64,000 nt of DNA, taken from the NCBI RefSeq assembly GCF_017309075.1, contig NZ_JAEMGS010000017.1, positions 1-64,000 on the forward strand. The letters are read 5' to 3'. The translations under genes and the position numbers were made by a program. Under the pieces are notes generated by a model. It was not told the DNA's origin, searched no databases, and saw nothing but the letters and a program-made list of their open reading frames with translations. Positions 17,330 to 26,184 of the stretch are shown one piece after another (positions within the stretch are counted from its first letter, which is position 1; every line of letters begins with the position of its first letter). Origin of the DNA: Motiliproteus sp. SC1-56. GTDB taxonomy: Bacteria; Pseudomonadota; Gammaproteobacteria; Pseudomonadales; Balneatricaceae.

Positions 17330-18025
17330 GTGGGCCTGCGTTTTTTTGTTGCCGGTACCGACACCGGTGTGGGTAAGACCCATGTCACGGCCGCGTTGCT
17401 GGAGGCGAGCGCCCGCGGCGGATACCGCTGCGCGGGCCTGAAGCCGGTGGCCGCCGGTGCGGAATCCACCGCCGAAGGCTTGCGCAACGAGGACGCGCTC
17501 TTGCTGCAGCGCCACGCCTCTTATCCGCTCGCCTACGAGCAGATCAACCCGGTGTTGCTGGAAGAGGCTATTGCCCCTCACATCGCCGCCGAGCGGGCCG
17601 GCAAGCGGCTCTCGGCCGAGCGCCTGGTGGGGTACTGCCGCGGGGTGATGATGCAGCCTTTGGATCTGCTGCTGGTGGAAGGGGCTGGGGGCTGGCGGGT
17701 TCCCCTCAACAGCGTGGAGACCCTGGCCGAACTGCCCAAACGCTTACAGCTGCCCTGTATTCTGGTGGTGGGCATGCGCCTGGGCTGTATCAACCATGCC
17801 TTGCTGAGTGTCGAGGCGATCCGTGCGGACGGGGTTCCCCTGGCCGGCTGGATCGCCAACCGGGTGGACCCCGGCATGGACTGCTATCAGGAGAACCGGG
17901 ATACCCTGACGCGCATGCTGGGGGCGCCGCCGCTCGCCGAGCTGCCCTTTTCCCCACAGGGGGACATCGTTGCTACCGCGCAACACCTGGAACCCATGGT
18001 GAGCCGGCTGCTGGCGAAAAAGTGA
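17330..18025 (+). CDS. bioD: Dethiobiotin synthetase BioD
   Basis: ATP-dependent carboxylase of 231 residues that closes the ureido ring to give dethiobiotin. The P-loop-like GTDTGVGKTH is at residues 9-18, followed by the GLKPVAAG and LLLVEGAGGWRVPL substrate motifs. It uses a GTG start with AGGAG eight bases upstream. It follows bioC by about 50 bases and is the last bio gene. A promoter-like -35 for the next gene overlaps its stop codon region. Confidence 0.96.
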   Translation: MGLRFFVAGTDTGVGKTHVTAALLEASARGGYRCAGLKPVAAGAESTAEGLRNEDALLLQRHASYPLAYEQINPVLLEEAIAPHIAAERAGKRLSAERLVGYCRGVMMQPLDLLLVEGAGGWRVPLNSVETLAELPKRLQLPCILVVGMRLGCINHALLSVEAIRADGVPLAGWIANRVDPGMDCYQENRDTLTRMLGAPPLAELPFSPQGDIVATAQHLEPMVSRLLAKK

Positions 18026-18050
18026 CCGTTCCGCCCGGCTGACGTATACT
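18022..18050 (+). promoter_or_regulatory. Putative sigma-70 promoter
   Basis: GTGACC (18022-18027), 17-base spacer and TATACT (18045-18050) lie 34 bases before the small gene at 18084. The -10 is good and the -35 matches four of six. Confidence 0.5.
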
Positions 18051-18083
18051 GCCTCCACTCCTGTGTTGTATGAGGATGCCTCC

Positions 18084-18362
18084 ATGCAGATCGGATCTAT
18101 TTCAACCAACGTTCAGGGCCTTTTGGGTAACAGCAATACCGGTGTTGACGGTTCCCAGCGCACGGCGACTGAAATTTCCGCCAGTGGAAAGCCCGACGAC
18201 AGTGCCGAGGCCAGCGGCAAGGTGAGCAGCAGCGAAGCGGTGCTGCCTGCTGCCCAGAGCCTTGGTGAAACCGCGGTGGATTCAAACCAGGCGGCTCCCC
18301 AGACCCAGGTCATTACCAGCGCCGATGAGGTGCTGGGCACCAACCTCGACACCACGGCCTGA
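18084..18362 (+). CDS. Small Ser/Ala-rich hypothetical protein (92 aa)
   Basis: A 92-residue protein of no recognised family. It is polar, low in aromatic residues and probably unstructured, with a conserved-looking MQIGSISTNVQGLL start and an ITSADEVLGTNL end. There is no signal peptide, membrane segment or cysteine. A GAGGATG element precedes the ATG. It lies 28 bases before the SprA-related metallopeptidase gene and behind its own putative promoter. An operon with that peptidase is likely, and the protein may be its substrate or partner (inference only). Confidence 0.55.
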   Translation: MQIGSISTNVQGLLGNSNTGVDGSQRTATEISASGKPDDSAEASGKVSSSEAVLPAAQSLGETAVDSNQAAPQTQVITSADEVLGTNLDTTA

Positions 18363-18390
18363 TGTGACTCTTGAGCGCAGGTAACGGGCC

Positions 18391-19248
18391 TTGCTTGTCG
18401 CGAGCGGTGTCAATCTAACCATCCCCTATCTTCAGGTTCAGGCGGCGCCAAGGGCGTCGGGCGCCGAGGGCTTGTCGTCCGCGAACACGGAAGCAGGACG
18501 CCCTGACGCCGGTCTGCCAGCCCCCAATCGAGATCAACCACTTTCAGTCAGCCGGGCCACCCGCCCGACCGATGGCTCAGACCTGTCTCAGTCGGTGAGT
18601 GAAACGGCTTCCAACTCCGAAAAAACGGCCGCTGCCCCTCGGGGAGAAGCCCTGGATTCGGGTACGAAGAGCGCTCGGGATCTGGAGGCAGCCGAGCTGG
18701 CCCAGGTGCGTGAGCTGGCGCGCATCGACCGCGAGGTGCGGGCCCATGAGGCCGCCCATGCCGCGGCTGGCGGCGCCCTGGCCGGGGCCCCCAGGTACCA
18801 GCTGACCCGCGGGCCGGACGGGCGTCTTTACGCCACCGCGGGCGAGGTTAATATCGACACCGGCCGGGTGAACGGTGACCCGGAGGCGACCCTGGAAAAA
18901 GCCCGCACGATCATTCAGGCCGCCCTGGCTCCGGCCAATCCGTCACCCCAGGATCTGCGGGTGGCCGCCGAGGCCCAGGCGATGATGGTGGCCGCCCAGG
19001 CTGAGCTCGCACTGCAGGAGGCCGAGGAGAAAGCCCAGGCGAATGCAGAGGGAGAGCCGTCCGCGGGGGGACGGGGGGCTGACTCCGCCGCGGAGGGGCC
19101 AAGCCGTTTTGAGCAGGGACTCGCCGAGTTGGCCGATCAGCGCCGGGCGCTGAACGAGCGCGTCAACGGCGTGCAGCAGCGGCTGATCGACGCAGGGGCG
19201 GTTGAAATGATGCGGGCTGAGGGGGCCTTTCTGGACCTGGTGGTCTGA
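18391..19248 (+). CDS. SprA-related putative zinc metallopeptidase
   Basis: A 285-residue member of the SprA-related/CJM1_0395 family (PF12118) of putative metallopeptidases. The zinc motif HEAAH is at residues 119-123 in VRAHEAAHAAAGG, followed by the family block YATAGEVNIDTGRV near 150 and DLRVAAEAQAMM near 190. The first ~100 residues are polar and low-complexity, resembling a disordered tail. The C-terminal part is alanine/glutamate-rich and helical. The start is a TTG at 18391, the best available in frame, with GCAGG upstream. No signal peptide is visible. The physiological substrate of the family is unknown. Confidence 0.8.
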   Translation: MLVASGVNLTIPYLQVQAAPRASGAEGLSSANTEAGRPDAGLPAPNRDQPLSVSRATRPTDGSDLSQSVSETASNSEKTAAAPRGEALDSGTKSARDLEAAELAQVRELARIDREVRAHEAAHAAAGGALAGAPRYQLTRGPDGRLYATAGEVNIDTGRVNGDPEATLEKARTIIQAALAPANPSPQDLRVAAEAQAMMVAAQAELALQEAEEKAQANAEGEPSAGGRGADSAAEGPSRFEQGLAELADQRRALNERVNGVQQRLIDAGAVEMMRAEGAFLDLVV

Positions 19249-19263
19249 TCAGCCCCGCAGGCG

Positions 19264-20037
19264 TCAGGCGGACTGGAGAAATTTCAGCACCAGCTGGGTA
19301 AAGAGCGCCGGCTTCTCGGCGTGGGGCCAGTGTCCGACGCCGGCCATGATGCGGGCCCGTGCGGCGGGAAACAGGGCCTCGATCGCGGGGCGGTGGGTCT
19401 CCTGAATGTACTCCGATGCGCCGCCCTTGATGAACAGGGTGGGGCCTTTGTAGCATCCTTGAGCTCTGGGCGCCTCCGGCGCCGCGGCAATGTGCTCGTA
19501 CTCGCGCTGCAGCACCTTCAGGTTCACGCGCCAGGCGAACTTCCCTTCCTCCCGGTAGAGGTTTTTCAGCAGGAACTGCCGTACGCCCGGGTCCGTCACG
19601 TGGGCTTTGAGGCGTTCTTCCGCCTCGCCCCGGCTCTGCAGCGTGGCCAGGGGGACCGAGAAGAGGCCGTCGAATACCTCCATGTGCCGGGGCGGATAGA
19701 CCACCGGGGCGATATCCGCGACGATCAGCCTAGCGACGCGTCCGGGGTGGGCCAGCGCCAGCTGCATGGCCACTTTGCCGCCCATGGAGTGGCCCAGTAC
19801 CGCCACCTGCTCAAGCCCCTGGTCGTCGAGAAACTCCAGCACATCGTCCGCCATCGCCGGGTAGTCCATGCGCTCGCTCCAGGGGGAGCGGCCGTGGTTG
19901 CGAAGGTCCAGGGCGAAGACGCGAAAGTGTTCGCTGAGGGTGCGGACTTGTCCTCCCCAGTTCTCCAGTGTGCCGAACAACCCGTGCAGAATTACCAGGG
20001 GCTCGCCTTCGCCGCTGACCTTGTAATGCAATTTCAT
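19264..20037 (-). CDS. YbfF-like alpha/beta hydrolase (esterase)
   Basis: A 257-residue cytoplasmic hydrolase resembling E. coli YbfF, an acyl-CoA/short-ester esterase. It has the ILHGLFGTLENWG oxyanion-hole region near residue 16, the LDLRNHGRSPW motif typical of the group, nucleophile Ser84 in LGHSMGGK, and the catalytic His in GVGHWPHAEKP near the C-terminus. GGAAGGAC precedes the ATG at 20037; the open frame runs 44 codons further but without family resemblance. It is convergent with the metallopeptidase gene. The natural substrate is unknown. Confidence 0.9.
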   Translation of the reverse strand: MKLHYKVSGEGEPLVILHGLFGTLENWGGQVRTLSEHFRVFALDLRNHGRSPWSERMDYPAMADDVLEFLDDQGLEQVAVLGHSMGGKVAMQLALAHPGRVARLIVADIAPVVYPPRHMEVFDGLFSVPLATLQSRGEAEERLKAHVTDPGVRQFLLKNLYREEGKFAWRVNLKVLQREYEHIAAAPEAPRAQGCYKGPTLFIKGGASEYIQETHRPAIEALFPAARARIMAGVGHWPHAEKPALFTQLVLKFLQSA

Positions 20038-20131
20038 CGCGTCCTTCCTTACCGGTTTTTCAGTTTCCGCGCGCTGTGGAGTGGGCGAGTATACCAGTTC
20101 GGCGCAGCAGCCCGGCTGTTCACTATCTGCT

Positions 20132-20160
20132 TTGACTGTTAAAAATAATTGACTTACCAT
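20132..20160 (+). promoter_or_regulatory. Putative sigma-70 promoter upstream of yitT-like gene
   Basis: TTGACT (20132-20137), 17-base AT-rich spacer and TACCAT (20155-20160). Transcription from here would give a leader of about 260 bases before the YitT-family gene. Confidence 0.55.
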
Positions 20161-20186
20161 CGGCGCCATTAACGGGAGTCTGTCGA

Positions 20187-20390
20187 ATGCAATGCCTGCT
20201 GGAAAAAATGGTCGCTCATTGGGGCTGGTGTTGCTCGGCAGGCTGCCGTTATGTCTCTATCATGCACGGGATCAGCTCGCGCTTTGTCGAAAGCTTTCGA
20301 GTCAACAGCCTGCTGGCCCGCACCAACCCTTCTCATCTTTTGCCCCTGAGCCTGGAGTCCCGCTCCAGCGCTGACTGCCGTCGCCTCTGA
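20187..20390 (+). CDS. Possible cysteine-rich leader ORF (67 aa)
   Basis: An open frame of 67 codons sits inside the leader of the YitT-family gene, starting about 27 bases after the predicted promoter. The product has five cysteines, including a WCCSAGC cluster at residues 14-20 and one near the end, and a SHLLPLSL segment. It resembles no family I know. It could be a regulatory leader peptide or a chance frame; a sub-optimal ribosome site and lack of known relatives keep confidence low. Confidence 0.2.
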   Translation: MQCLLEKMVAHWGWCCSAGCRYVSIMHGISSRFVESFRVNSLLARTNPSHLLPLSLESRSSADCRRL

Positions 20391-20430
20391 TTCGCAGCAG
20401 CAGTAAGTCATTTTTTGCGGGAGTTTTCTA

Positions 20431-21033
20431 ATGAAACAACAGGTACAGGGCCTGATCGCCCTGGTTGAGGGCTGTTTTCTGGCCGCTCTGGGCGTGGTTT
20501 TTCTTCAACAAAGCGGTTTGGTAGGGGGCGGCACCACGGGGCTGGCCCTGCTGGCCGACGGGCTGATTCCCACGCTGAGCTTCGGGCCGCTGTTTTTTCT
20601 GATCAACCTGCCGTTTTACTGGCTGGGCCTGCGCTACCTGGGGCGTGCCCTCATCCTGCGCACCTTTATTTGCGTCACCCTGATGGCGCTGATGACCGAG
20701 GGGCTGCAACTGGTCAGGCTGGAGGTGCCTTATCCGTTGCTGAGTGCGGTTATCGCCGGTCTGCTGCTGGCCTTCGGCATGTCGATACTGTTCAAGGCGG
20801 GGGGCTCGCTCGGGGGCATCAACATCCTGGGGCTGTTTGCTCAGCAGCGCTTCGGGGTGGCGGCCAGCCGGGTGATTCTGGCTACTGACCTGATGATTAT
20901 GCTCGGATCGCTGTTGCTCTTTGGCTGGCAGGTGGTGCTGTACTCGGCAGTCTGCGTGACGGTGCTCGGGTTCACCCTCGGTCGCCACTTCAAACCCGCC
21001 AAGCGGGCACCGGTGGAAGCGCGCACCGCCTGA
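20431..21033 (+). CDS. YitT family membrane protein
   Basis: Integral inner-membrane protein of 200 residues with five or six hydrophobic segments. The signature of the YitT/DUF161 family is the VFLQQSGLVGGGTTGLALL stretch near residue 22 and the second-repeat equivalent FKAGGSLGGINILGLF near 120. It lacks the C-terminal soluble domain (DUF2179) of Bacillus YitT, as usual for short proteobacterial forms. The function of the family is unknown. A GGGAG ribosome site precedes the ATG. It is probably transcribed alone from the long leader. Confidence 0.9.
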   Translation: MKQQVQGLIALVEGCFLAALGVVFLQQSGLVGGGTTGLALLADGLIPTLSFGPLFFLINLPFYWLGLRYLGRALILRTFICVTLMALMTEGLQLVRLEVPYPLLSAVIAGLLLAFGMSILFKAGGSLGGINILGLFAQQRFGVAASRVILATDLMIMLGSLLLFGWQVVLYSAVCVTVLGFTLGRHFKPAKRAPVEARTA

Positions 21034-21053
21034 CCGTCCAGCGCCGGCGGTGC
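21023..21053. terminator. Hairpin between convergent genes
   Basis: GCACCGCC (21023-21030) pairs perfectly with GGCGGTGC (21046-21053) across a 15-base loop, between the ends of the yitT-like gene and the M23 peptidase gene. There is no T-tract on either side, so it is only a possible bidirectional terminator. Confidence 0.35.
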
Positions 21054-21073
21054 GGTGGCGCATCGATGGCCGT

Positions 21074-21922
21074 CTACTGTGCCTCGTCTTCCATGAAGAG
21101 ACGGGGGTCGACCCGGGCGTCGTTGAGGCTCACTCCCCAGTGCAGGTGCGGGCCGGTGGCGCGACCGCTGCTGCCCACGGTACCCAGGGTGTCGCCGGTA
21201 TCGAGCTCGTCGCCAACGGTTACGCTGATCTCCTCCATGTGGCAGTACATGGTGGTCAGCCCCAGGCCGTGATCGAGGATCACGGTGCGGCCGTTGAAAA
21301 AGTAATCGCCGGTGGCCACTACCCGTCCCGGGGCGGGGGCCTTGATGGGGGTCCCCCGGGGCGCGGCGATATCCAGCCCGCTGTGGGGCCGGCGCGGCTG
21401 GTCGTTGAAGAACCGGCGCAGGCCGAAGGGGCTGCTATAGGGGCCTTCGGTCGGCTTTTCCAGCCGGGTCACCGGTGCGGCGCTGGGTGACCAGCTCTCC
21501 AGCGCCTGCAGGATTTCCACCTTCTCACGTTGAATTCGCTCCAGGTCGAGCGGGGTCGGATTGACCTGGCGCTTGTTCTTCAGGGTGATCCGCTGCTCTT
21601 TGTAGGTCTTGGGCTCCACGTTGATGGCCACCTCTTCGCCTTCCACCCAGATCTGGGTCGTGCCCGGTTGAAGGGAGAGGGGCAGTCCGATCAAGGCCAC
21701 CCAGGGCGCCTGTTCCGCGTATTCAGTCTGCTCTGAGGGGACGACCATGACCGGGTGGTCCTGAAAACGCACGTCGGGCCGCTGCTCAGCCTGGGTGTTG
21801 TCGAGGGGGAGGTGCATTACCCCGCCGGGGACCGGCGCGTGGGTCGGCAGCTCCAGTGCTGCCGCGGGCCAGGCCAGCAGGGCGAGCAGGGGGAGGGGGA
21901 GAACGTTGAGCAATCGGGTCAT
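21074..21922 (-). CDS. M23 family peptidoglycan endopeptidase (LytM domain)
   Basis: Exported 282-residue cell-wall hydrolase. A signal peptide occupies residues 1-22 (hydrophobic leucine-rich core, PAAA cleavage region). An N-terminal beta-rich domain follows, then an M23 domain with the zinc residues in [14 protein letters not shown], the [16 protein letters not shown] segment and the HLHW motif near the C-terminus. All expected metal ligands are present, so it is likely catalytically active on peptide cross-links. AAGGAG precedes the ATG, which overlaps the xseA stop (ATGA), so the two genes are co-translated. Confidence 0.93.
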   Translation of the reverse strand: MTRLLNVLPLPLLALLAWPAAALELPTHAPVPGGVMHLPLDNTQAEQRPDVRFQDHPVMVVPSEQTEYAEQAPWVALIGLPLSLQPGTTQIWVEGEEVAINVEPKTYKEQRITLKNKRQVNPTPLDLERIQREKVEILQALESWSPSAAPVTRLEKPTEGPYSSPFGLRRFFNDQPRRPHSGLDIAAPRGTPIKAPAPGRVVATGDYFFNGRTVILDHGLGLTTMYCHMEEISVTVGDELDTGDTLGTVGSSGRATGPHLHWGVSLNDARVDPRLFMEDEAQ

Positions 21923-23271
21923 GGGTTGGGCTCCTTGCTGAGCGGCTGGCAGGTGGTCACGCGGCAGGCCAGAGAACCGCGGGCGAGGCGGGCGGTGATC
22001 TGATCCCCGGGGGCGACCTGTTCGCAATCACGCACCACGTTCCCCTCGGCATCGCGGACGATGGCGTAGCCGCGGTCAAGGGTCGCCAGGGGGCTGACGG
22101 CGTTCAGCGCCTGGGCCTGGGCCGCGAGTCGCAGCCGCAGCCGTTCGAGGCGGTGGACCTGGCTGGCCTGCAGGCGTTCTTCCAGCTCTCGCCGCCGGGC
22201 TTGCAACTGCTGCACGCGACCTACAGGCAGACAGCGTAGCAGGCGCGCTTGCAGCTGGGACAGCCGCTGGCGCTGCTGGTTCTGCTGTTGCCGGGCCAGG
22301 CGCTTGAGTCGCAGTTCCAGGTTGTCCAGGCGCTGTGCCTGTTCCTGCAACCGCTGTCCCGGGTGTCGGAGCCGCTGGCGCAACCCCCGCAGTTGCTGGT
22401 GGCGCAGCCGCGCCTGCTGCTGCCAGCGACCGAGCAGCCGCGCCTCCAGGGCCTGGAACTGTTGCAGCCAGTGGCTGGCGTCGGGGCTGACCAGCTCGGC
22501 GGCGGCGGAAGGGGTTGGGGCGCGCAGGTCGGCGACAAAGTCGCTGATGCCAAAATCCACCTCGTGCCCCACGGCGCTGACCACGGGAATCTTGCTGGCA
22601 TGAACTGCCCGCGCGACCCCTTCGTCGTTGAACGGCCACAGGTCTTCCAGCGAGCCGCCGCCACGGGTGAAGATCAACACGTCGCAGCGCCGGTCGCGGT
22701 TGGCCAGCGCCAGCGCCCGAATCAGCTGGGCGGGGGCTTCTTCTCCCTGCACCGCGCTGGGATAGAGGGTGACCGGCAGGGCGGGAAAGCGGCGCCGCAG
22801 GACGCTCAGTACATCACGCAGAGCGGCCCCGGTGGGCGAGGTGATTACCCCCAGGTGCTGGGGCAGTTTCGGCAGCGGGCGCTTGTGGGCCGGGTCGAAT
22901 AGCCCCTCGTTTTGCAGCTTGGTCTTGAGCTGCTCGAACGCCGCCTGCAGGGCGCCCGCGCCGGCCTCTTCGAGATAGTCGCCGATCAGCTGGAACTCGC
23001 CGCGCCCCTCGTAGAGGCTGACCTTGGCCCGCAGGCGCACCTGGTCGCCGTTTTGTGGGCGGTACTTGAGGAAGCGGTTACGGTTGCGAAAGAGGGCGCA
23101 GCGAACCTGGGCCAGACTGTCCTTGAGGGTGAAGTACCAGTGCCCGGAGCTGGGGCAGGCAAAGTTGGAGATCTCCCCCTCGACTTCGAGCATGCCAAAC
23201 CCTTGTTCCAGCAGTTGGCGGGCTTCGCGGTTGAGCTGGCTGACGCTGATGGGTTGACTACTGACCGGCAC
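21919..23271 (-). CDS. xseA: Exodeoxyribonuclease VII large subunit XseA
   Basis: Large subunit of exonuclease VII, a single-strand DNA exonuclease. It has 450 residues from the chosen GTG at 23271, close to E. coli's 456. An N-terminal OB-fold domain ([21 protein letters not shown]) is followed by the catalytic domain with [30 protein letters not shown] and [29 protein letters not shown] long Gln/Arg-rich coiled coil and C-terminal segment complete it. The GTG has GAGGAG six bases upstream; a GTG at 23313 is possible but extends the protein beyond the family. It is cotranscribed with the M23 gene. Confidence 0.95.
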   Translation of the reverse strand: MPVSSQPISVSQLNREARQLLEQGFGMLEVEGEISNFACPSSGHWYFTLKDSLAQVRCALFRNRNRFLKYRPQNGDQVRLRAKVSLYEGRGEFQLIGDYLEEAGAGALQAAFEQLKTKLQNEGLFDPAHKRPLPKLPQHLGVITSPTGAALRDVLSVLRRRFPALPVTLYPSAVQGEEAPAQLIRALALANRDRRCDVLIFTRGGGSLEDLWPFNDEGVARAVHASKIPVVSAVGHEVDFGISDFVADLRAPTPSAAAELVSPDASHWLQQFQALEARLLGRWQQQARLRHQQLRGLRQRLRHPGQRLQEQAQRLDNLELRLKRLARQQQNQQRQRLSQLQARLLRCLPVGRVQQLQARRRELEERLQASQVHRLERLRLRLAAQAQALNAVSPLATLDRGYAIVRDAEGNVVRDCEQVAPGDQITARLARGSLACRVTTCQPLSKEPNP

Positions 23272-23326
23272 GAAAAGCTCCTCGACGAATAGGGTGGGGC
23301 CAGTGTACCCCACGGGAGCGCGGGCT

Positions 23327-23935
23327 TCAGCCGCCGGGACCCGGAATTCGGTAGCGAAAGCTCAGGTTGATCCGTGGGGCCAATTGGCGGCGGCTCTTGG
23401 GAATGGCGTGCAGCCAGTGATGTTGGGTTGCCCCGGCCATGATCAGCAGGTCACCGCTGTTAAGCTCCAGCTGCAGCTTGTGTTCGGGTAGGTCGCGGTG
23501 GCGCAGGCTGAAGCGGCGGGATTGGCCCAGGCTGAGCGAGGCAATAACCGGCCTCGGCCCCAGGCTCTGTTCGTTGTCCCGGTGCCAGCCAACCCCGTCG
23601 CTGCCGTTGCGGTAGTAATTGATCAGCACGCTGTTGAAAGGGGTTTCGCAGGCCGCGCTGACCCGTTCTCGCAATGCCTGCAGTTCGTCGAACCAGGGTT
23701 CAGGCGACAGGTCGAGACCGGAGTAACGGTAGTCGGTGCCCGGGTCGCCATACCAGGCCTGCAGGCGGGGAACCGCCACGGGGCGGCCGAACAGAGTGAT
23801 TTCATCCCGGCGCCAAGCCACCTTATTCTCGAGCGCTTGAAAAAAATGCTCGGCCTCATCGGTGCCGAGAAAGCCGCGGGCGTAATAGAGTTCGGCGTCG
23901 GGTAGGGCCAGGAGTTGCAGCCGTTCATCCTTCAT
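23327..23935 (-). CDS. AlkB family Fe(II)/2-oxoglutarate dioxygenase
   Basis: A 202-residue oxidative DNA/RNA demethylase of the AlkB superfamily, closest to the ALKBH2/3-like group. Iron ligands are His118 and Asp120 in WHRDNE and a C-terminal His in LHAIPK. 2-Oxoglutarate contacts are in the [13 protein letters not shown] and RINLSFR segments. It repairs N1-methyladenine and N3-methylcytosine lesions in known members. AGGAG precedes the ATG by about 8 bases. It is a monocistronic-looking gene between xseA and a pterin dehydratase on the other strand. Confidence 0.92.
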   Translation of the reverse strand: MKDERLQLLALPDAELYYARGFLGTDEAEHFFQALENKVAWRRDEITLFGRPVAVPRLQAWYGDPGTDYRYSGLDLSPEPWFDELQALRERVSAACETPFNSVLINYYRNGSDGVGWHRDNEQSLGPRPVIASLSLGQSRRFSLRHRDLPEHKLQLELNSGDLLIMAGATQHHWLHAIPKSRRQLAPRINLSFRYRIPGPGG

Positions 23936-24131
23936 GGCGTATCTCCTGCAGTCCTATGGCGGGTGTGGAGGAAAGGGGGCAAAGGGTCTTTGCAGTCTAA
24001 CGCGGGCCGGCGCCGGGTGGACAGGCCCTGGGCGAGTTGTGTTCGCCGCGGCTTTGTACTATTCCCACAGGACAAAGCGCAAACGGGAAGCACGTCCCCC
24101 GCGTAACAGTGGCCGAACGAGGAGTGACGGG

Positions 24132-24476
24132 ATGAGTAATTTGGATCAGCAGCAGTGTGAAGCCTGCCGGGCGGATGCGCCACGCGTCGAGGAGGACGAG
24201 GCGCGGGAGTTGATCAAAGCGATTCCGCAGTGGCAGATCGTCGAGATGCAGGGGGTGCCGCGGCTGGTACGCCGTTTCAGTTTCAAGAACTTTGCCCAGG
24301 CCCTGGGGTTCACCAATCGCGTCGGCGAAATGGCGGAAAGCCAGCAGCACCATCCCGATCTCATCACCCGCTGGGGTGAGGTGGAGGTCCACTGGTGGAC
24401 CCACAAGATCAAAGGGCTGCACCGGAACGACTTTATCTGTGCCGCGCGTTGCGAACGCTTGTACGAGGGTGATTGA
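24132..24476 (+). CDS. phhB: Pterin-4a-carbinolamine dehydratase
   Basis: A 114-residue enzyme that recycles the tetrahydropterin cofactor of phenylalanine hydroxylase by dehydrating 4a-hydroxytetrahydropterin. The family motif HHPDLI near residue 75 with the following [17 protein letters not shown] supplies the active-site histidines. Length and the paired-histidine block are normal for PhhB. GAGGAGTG precedes the ATG at 24132. There is no phhA beside it, which is common when the protein has a housekeeping role. An upstream in-frame extension from 23934 is not supported. Confidence 0.93.
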   Translation: MSNLDQQQCEACRADAPRVEEDEARELIKAIPQWQIVEMQGVPRLVRRFSFKNFAQALGFTNRVGEMAESQQHHPDLITRWGEVEVHWWTHKIKGLHRNDFICAARCERLYEGD

Positions 24477-24566
24477 ACGGGTGTTTCCAGGCTTGTAAGT
24501 TGTTAGTATGCGGTGATATTTTGTTTTTTTGGGCGCAAGGCCCGCCGCATCGAGACGTTGAATTAT

Positions 24567-25421
24567 ATGGAACCCAGGTACCGACTGGTCATCGCCTGCC
24601 CCGACCGGGTGGGCATTGTCGCCATGGTGAGTAACTTTATCTCCAGCCACGGCGGCTCCATCACCGAAGCCAGCCAGCATTCGGACAGCAGCACCGGCTG
24701 GTTTTTCATGCGTTATGAAATCAACGCCGCCAGCCTGGCGTTTTCTTTGGAAGAGTTGCGCAGCGGGTTCGAGCCTATTGCCCAGTCCTTCAACATGGAG
24801 TGGCGGCTGGAGAATGTCGCCCGCCCCAAGCGGGTCATGTTGATGGCCAGCCGCGAGGCACACTGCTTGGCGGATCTGCTCTATCGCTACCACAGCGGGG
24901 AACTCCACTGCGAGATCCCGTGCGTGGTCTCCAATCATGACGACTTACGTCGCATGGTGGAATGGCACGGTATCCCCTATCATCACGTGCCCGTAAGTCG
25001 CGAGCGCAAGGCCGAGGCGTTTGCCGAGGTGAGGCGACTGGTGGAGGAGAACGAGATCGACACCATCGTTCTGGCCCGCTACATGCAGATTCTGCCGCCG
25101 GACCTGTGTCAGGCCTACGCGCATCGGGTGATCAATATTCACCACAGCTTTCTGCCCTCGTTTGCCGGCGCCCGCCCTTACCACCAGGCTCACGAGCGGG
25201 GCGTGAAGCTCATCGGTGCCACCTGCCATTACGTTACCGAGGACCTGGATGCCGGTCCCATCATTGATCAGGACGTAATGCGCATCAGCCATACCGACGA
25301 AATCGAGGATATGGTTCGTCTTGGACGGGACGTGGAGAAGATGGTGCTGGCCCGGGGCCTGCGCTGGCACCTTGAGGACCGGATTCTGGTACACGGCAAT
25401 AAGACGGTGGTTTTCAACTGA
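24567..25421 (+). CDS. purU: Formyltetrahydrofolate deformylase PurU
   Basis: Hydrolyses 10-formyl-tetrahydrofolate to formate and tetrahydrofolate, balancing one-carbon pools. It has 284 residues. An N-terminal ACT domain (CPDRVGIVAMVSNFISSHGGSI, residues 10-30) acts as sensor. A formyltransferase-fold domain starts near 90, with active-site Asn190 and His192 in INIHHSFLPSF and the catalytic Asp in DLDAGPIIDQ. The ATG at 24567 gives the family N-terminus; the longer frame from 24513 is not needed. The ribosome site is weak. It is possibly cotranscribed with the CBS protein gene 43 bases downstream. Confidence 0.96.
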   Translation: MEPRYRLVIACPDRVGIVAMVSNFISSHGGSITEASQHSDSSTGWFFMRYEINAASLAFSLEELRSGFEPIAQSFNMEWRLENVARPKRVMLMASREAHCLADLLYRYHSGELHCEIPCVVSNHDDLRRMVEWHGIPYHHVPVSRERKAEAFAEVRRLVEENEIDTIVLARYMQILPPDLCQAYAHRVINIHHSFLPSFAGARPYHQAHERGVKLIGATCHYVTEDLDAGPIIDQDVMRISHTDEIEDMVRLGRDVEKMVLARGLRWHLEDRILVHGNKTVVFN

Positions 25422-25464
25422 GCCGTCGCCGTGCACATAACTGTTGCGAGTAAGGAGTAACTCT

Positions 25465-25875
25465 ATGTTGAGATCGGTGAAAGTACAGGATTACATGACC
25501 ACCAAGCTGGTCACCTTCAAGCCCGATACCGACCTCTTTGAAGCGATCAACCGCCTGGCTGATTCCAACATCTCCGGGGCACCGGTGGTGGACGAGCGCG
25601 GCGCGCTGATCGGGATGATGTCGGAGGTGGACTGCCTCAAGAGCATTCTGCGCTACACCTATCACAACGAGGAGATGGGCGGCAAAGTCGGCGACTTCAT
25701 GACCACCGACGTCGAGACGATCGCCCACGACGCCGACATCATTGCCCTGTCCGAGCAGTTTATCGCCGGCAAGCGGCGGCGTCTGCCGGTCATGAACGGC
25801 GGTAAGCTGGTGGGGCAGATCAGCCGCAAGGACGTGCTGCGGGCAGTCAAGGATTTCGTCGATTCCAAGTCCTGA
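25465..25875 (+). CDS. Tandem CBS-domain protein
   Basis: A 136-residue protein made of two CBS domains and little else. The first covers about residues 5-60 (VQDYMTTKLVTFKPDTDLFEA, NISGAPVVDERGALIGMMSE) and the second about 75-132 (VGDFMTTDVETI, GKRRRLPVMNGGKLVGQISRKDVLRA). Such proteins bind adenosine nucleotides and regulate partner enzymes; the partner here is unknown. TAAGGAG precedes the ATG at 25465. A strong terminator follows at 25955. Confidence 0.9.
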   Translation: MLRSVKVQDYMTTKLVTFKPDTDLFEAINRLADSNISGAPVVDERGALIGMMSEVDCLKSILRYTYHNEEMGGKVGDFMTTDVETIAHDADIIALSEQFIAGKRRRLPVMNGGKLVGQISRKDVLRAVKDFVDSKS

Positions 25876-26184
25876 TCCCGGGTAGGGTTCTTCCCGACGC
25901 GCACGCTGTAAAAGAAGGGGAGATTTAGCTTCTCTTTCTGCATCCCTGTTTTGACGCTCCGCGCCACGGCTACTTGCCGTGGTGTGGAGCGTTTTTTCTT
26001 CTGGATACCGTCCAAAGGGTGATCTTAAGCCCGTTTTACAGGCTTTTCTCGCCCTTGGAACTTGAGCTCTGGGCCGCCGGTTGCGCCGATTTGAGTGACC
26101 TGGAGCAGGCAGGCTCACGGGCTTTTGTGTTAAGCTGCTCAGCAATGTTTCGACGTCGTTTTTCGGCTTCCAGAGTGCGCGACC
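25876..26184. other. 309-base gap before the replication-like gene pair
   Basis: It contains the terminator at 25955-25997. The remaining ~190 bases should hold the promoter of the gene at 26185, but I could not single out a convincing -35/-10 pair. No repeats or small RNA were seen. Confidence 0.5.
25955..25997 (+). terminator. Rho-independent terminator
   Basis: CGCTCC (25955-25960) pairs with GGAGCG (25986-25991) and CCACGGC pairs with GCCGTGG inside it, with a 5-base loop, followed by six T residues (25992-25997). It ends the purU/CBS transcript. Confidence 0.85.

Larger units (their letters stand above)
20038..20430. other. 393-base gap: divergent promoters and long leader of yitT-like gene
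   Basis: The gap holds the hydrolase's ribosome site at its left end, a rightward promoter at 20132-20160 and a long leader region with an open frame of uncertain status at 20187-20390. No terminator-like T-run hairpin was found in the leader. Confidence 0.5.
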
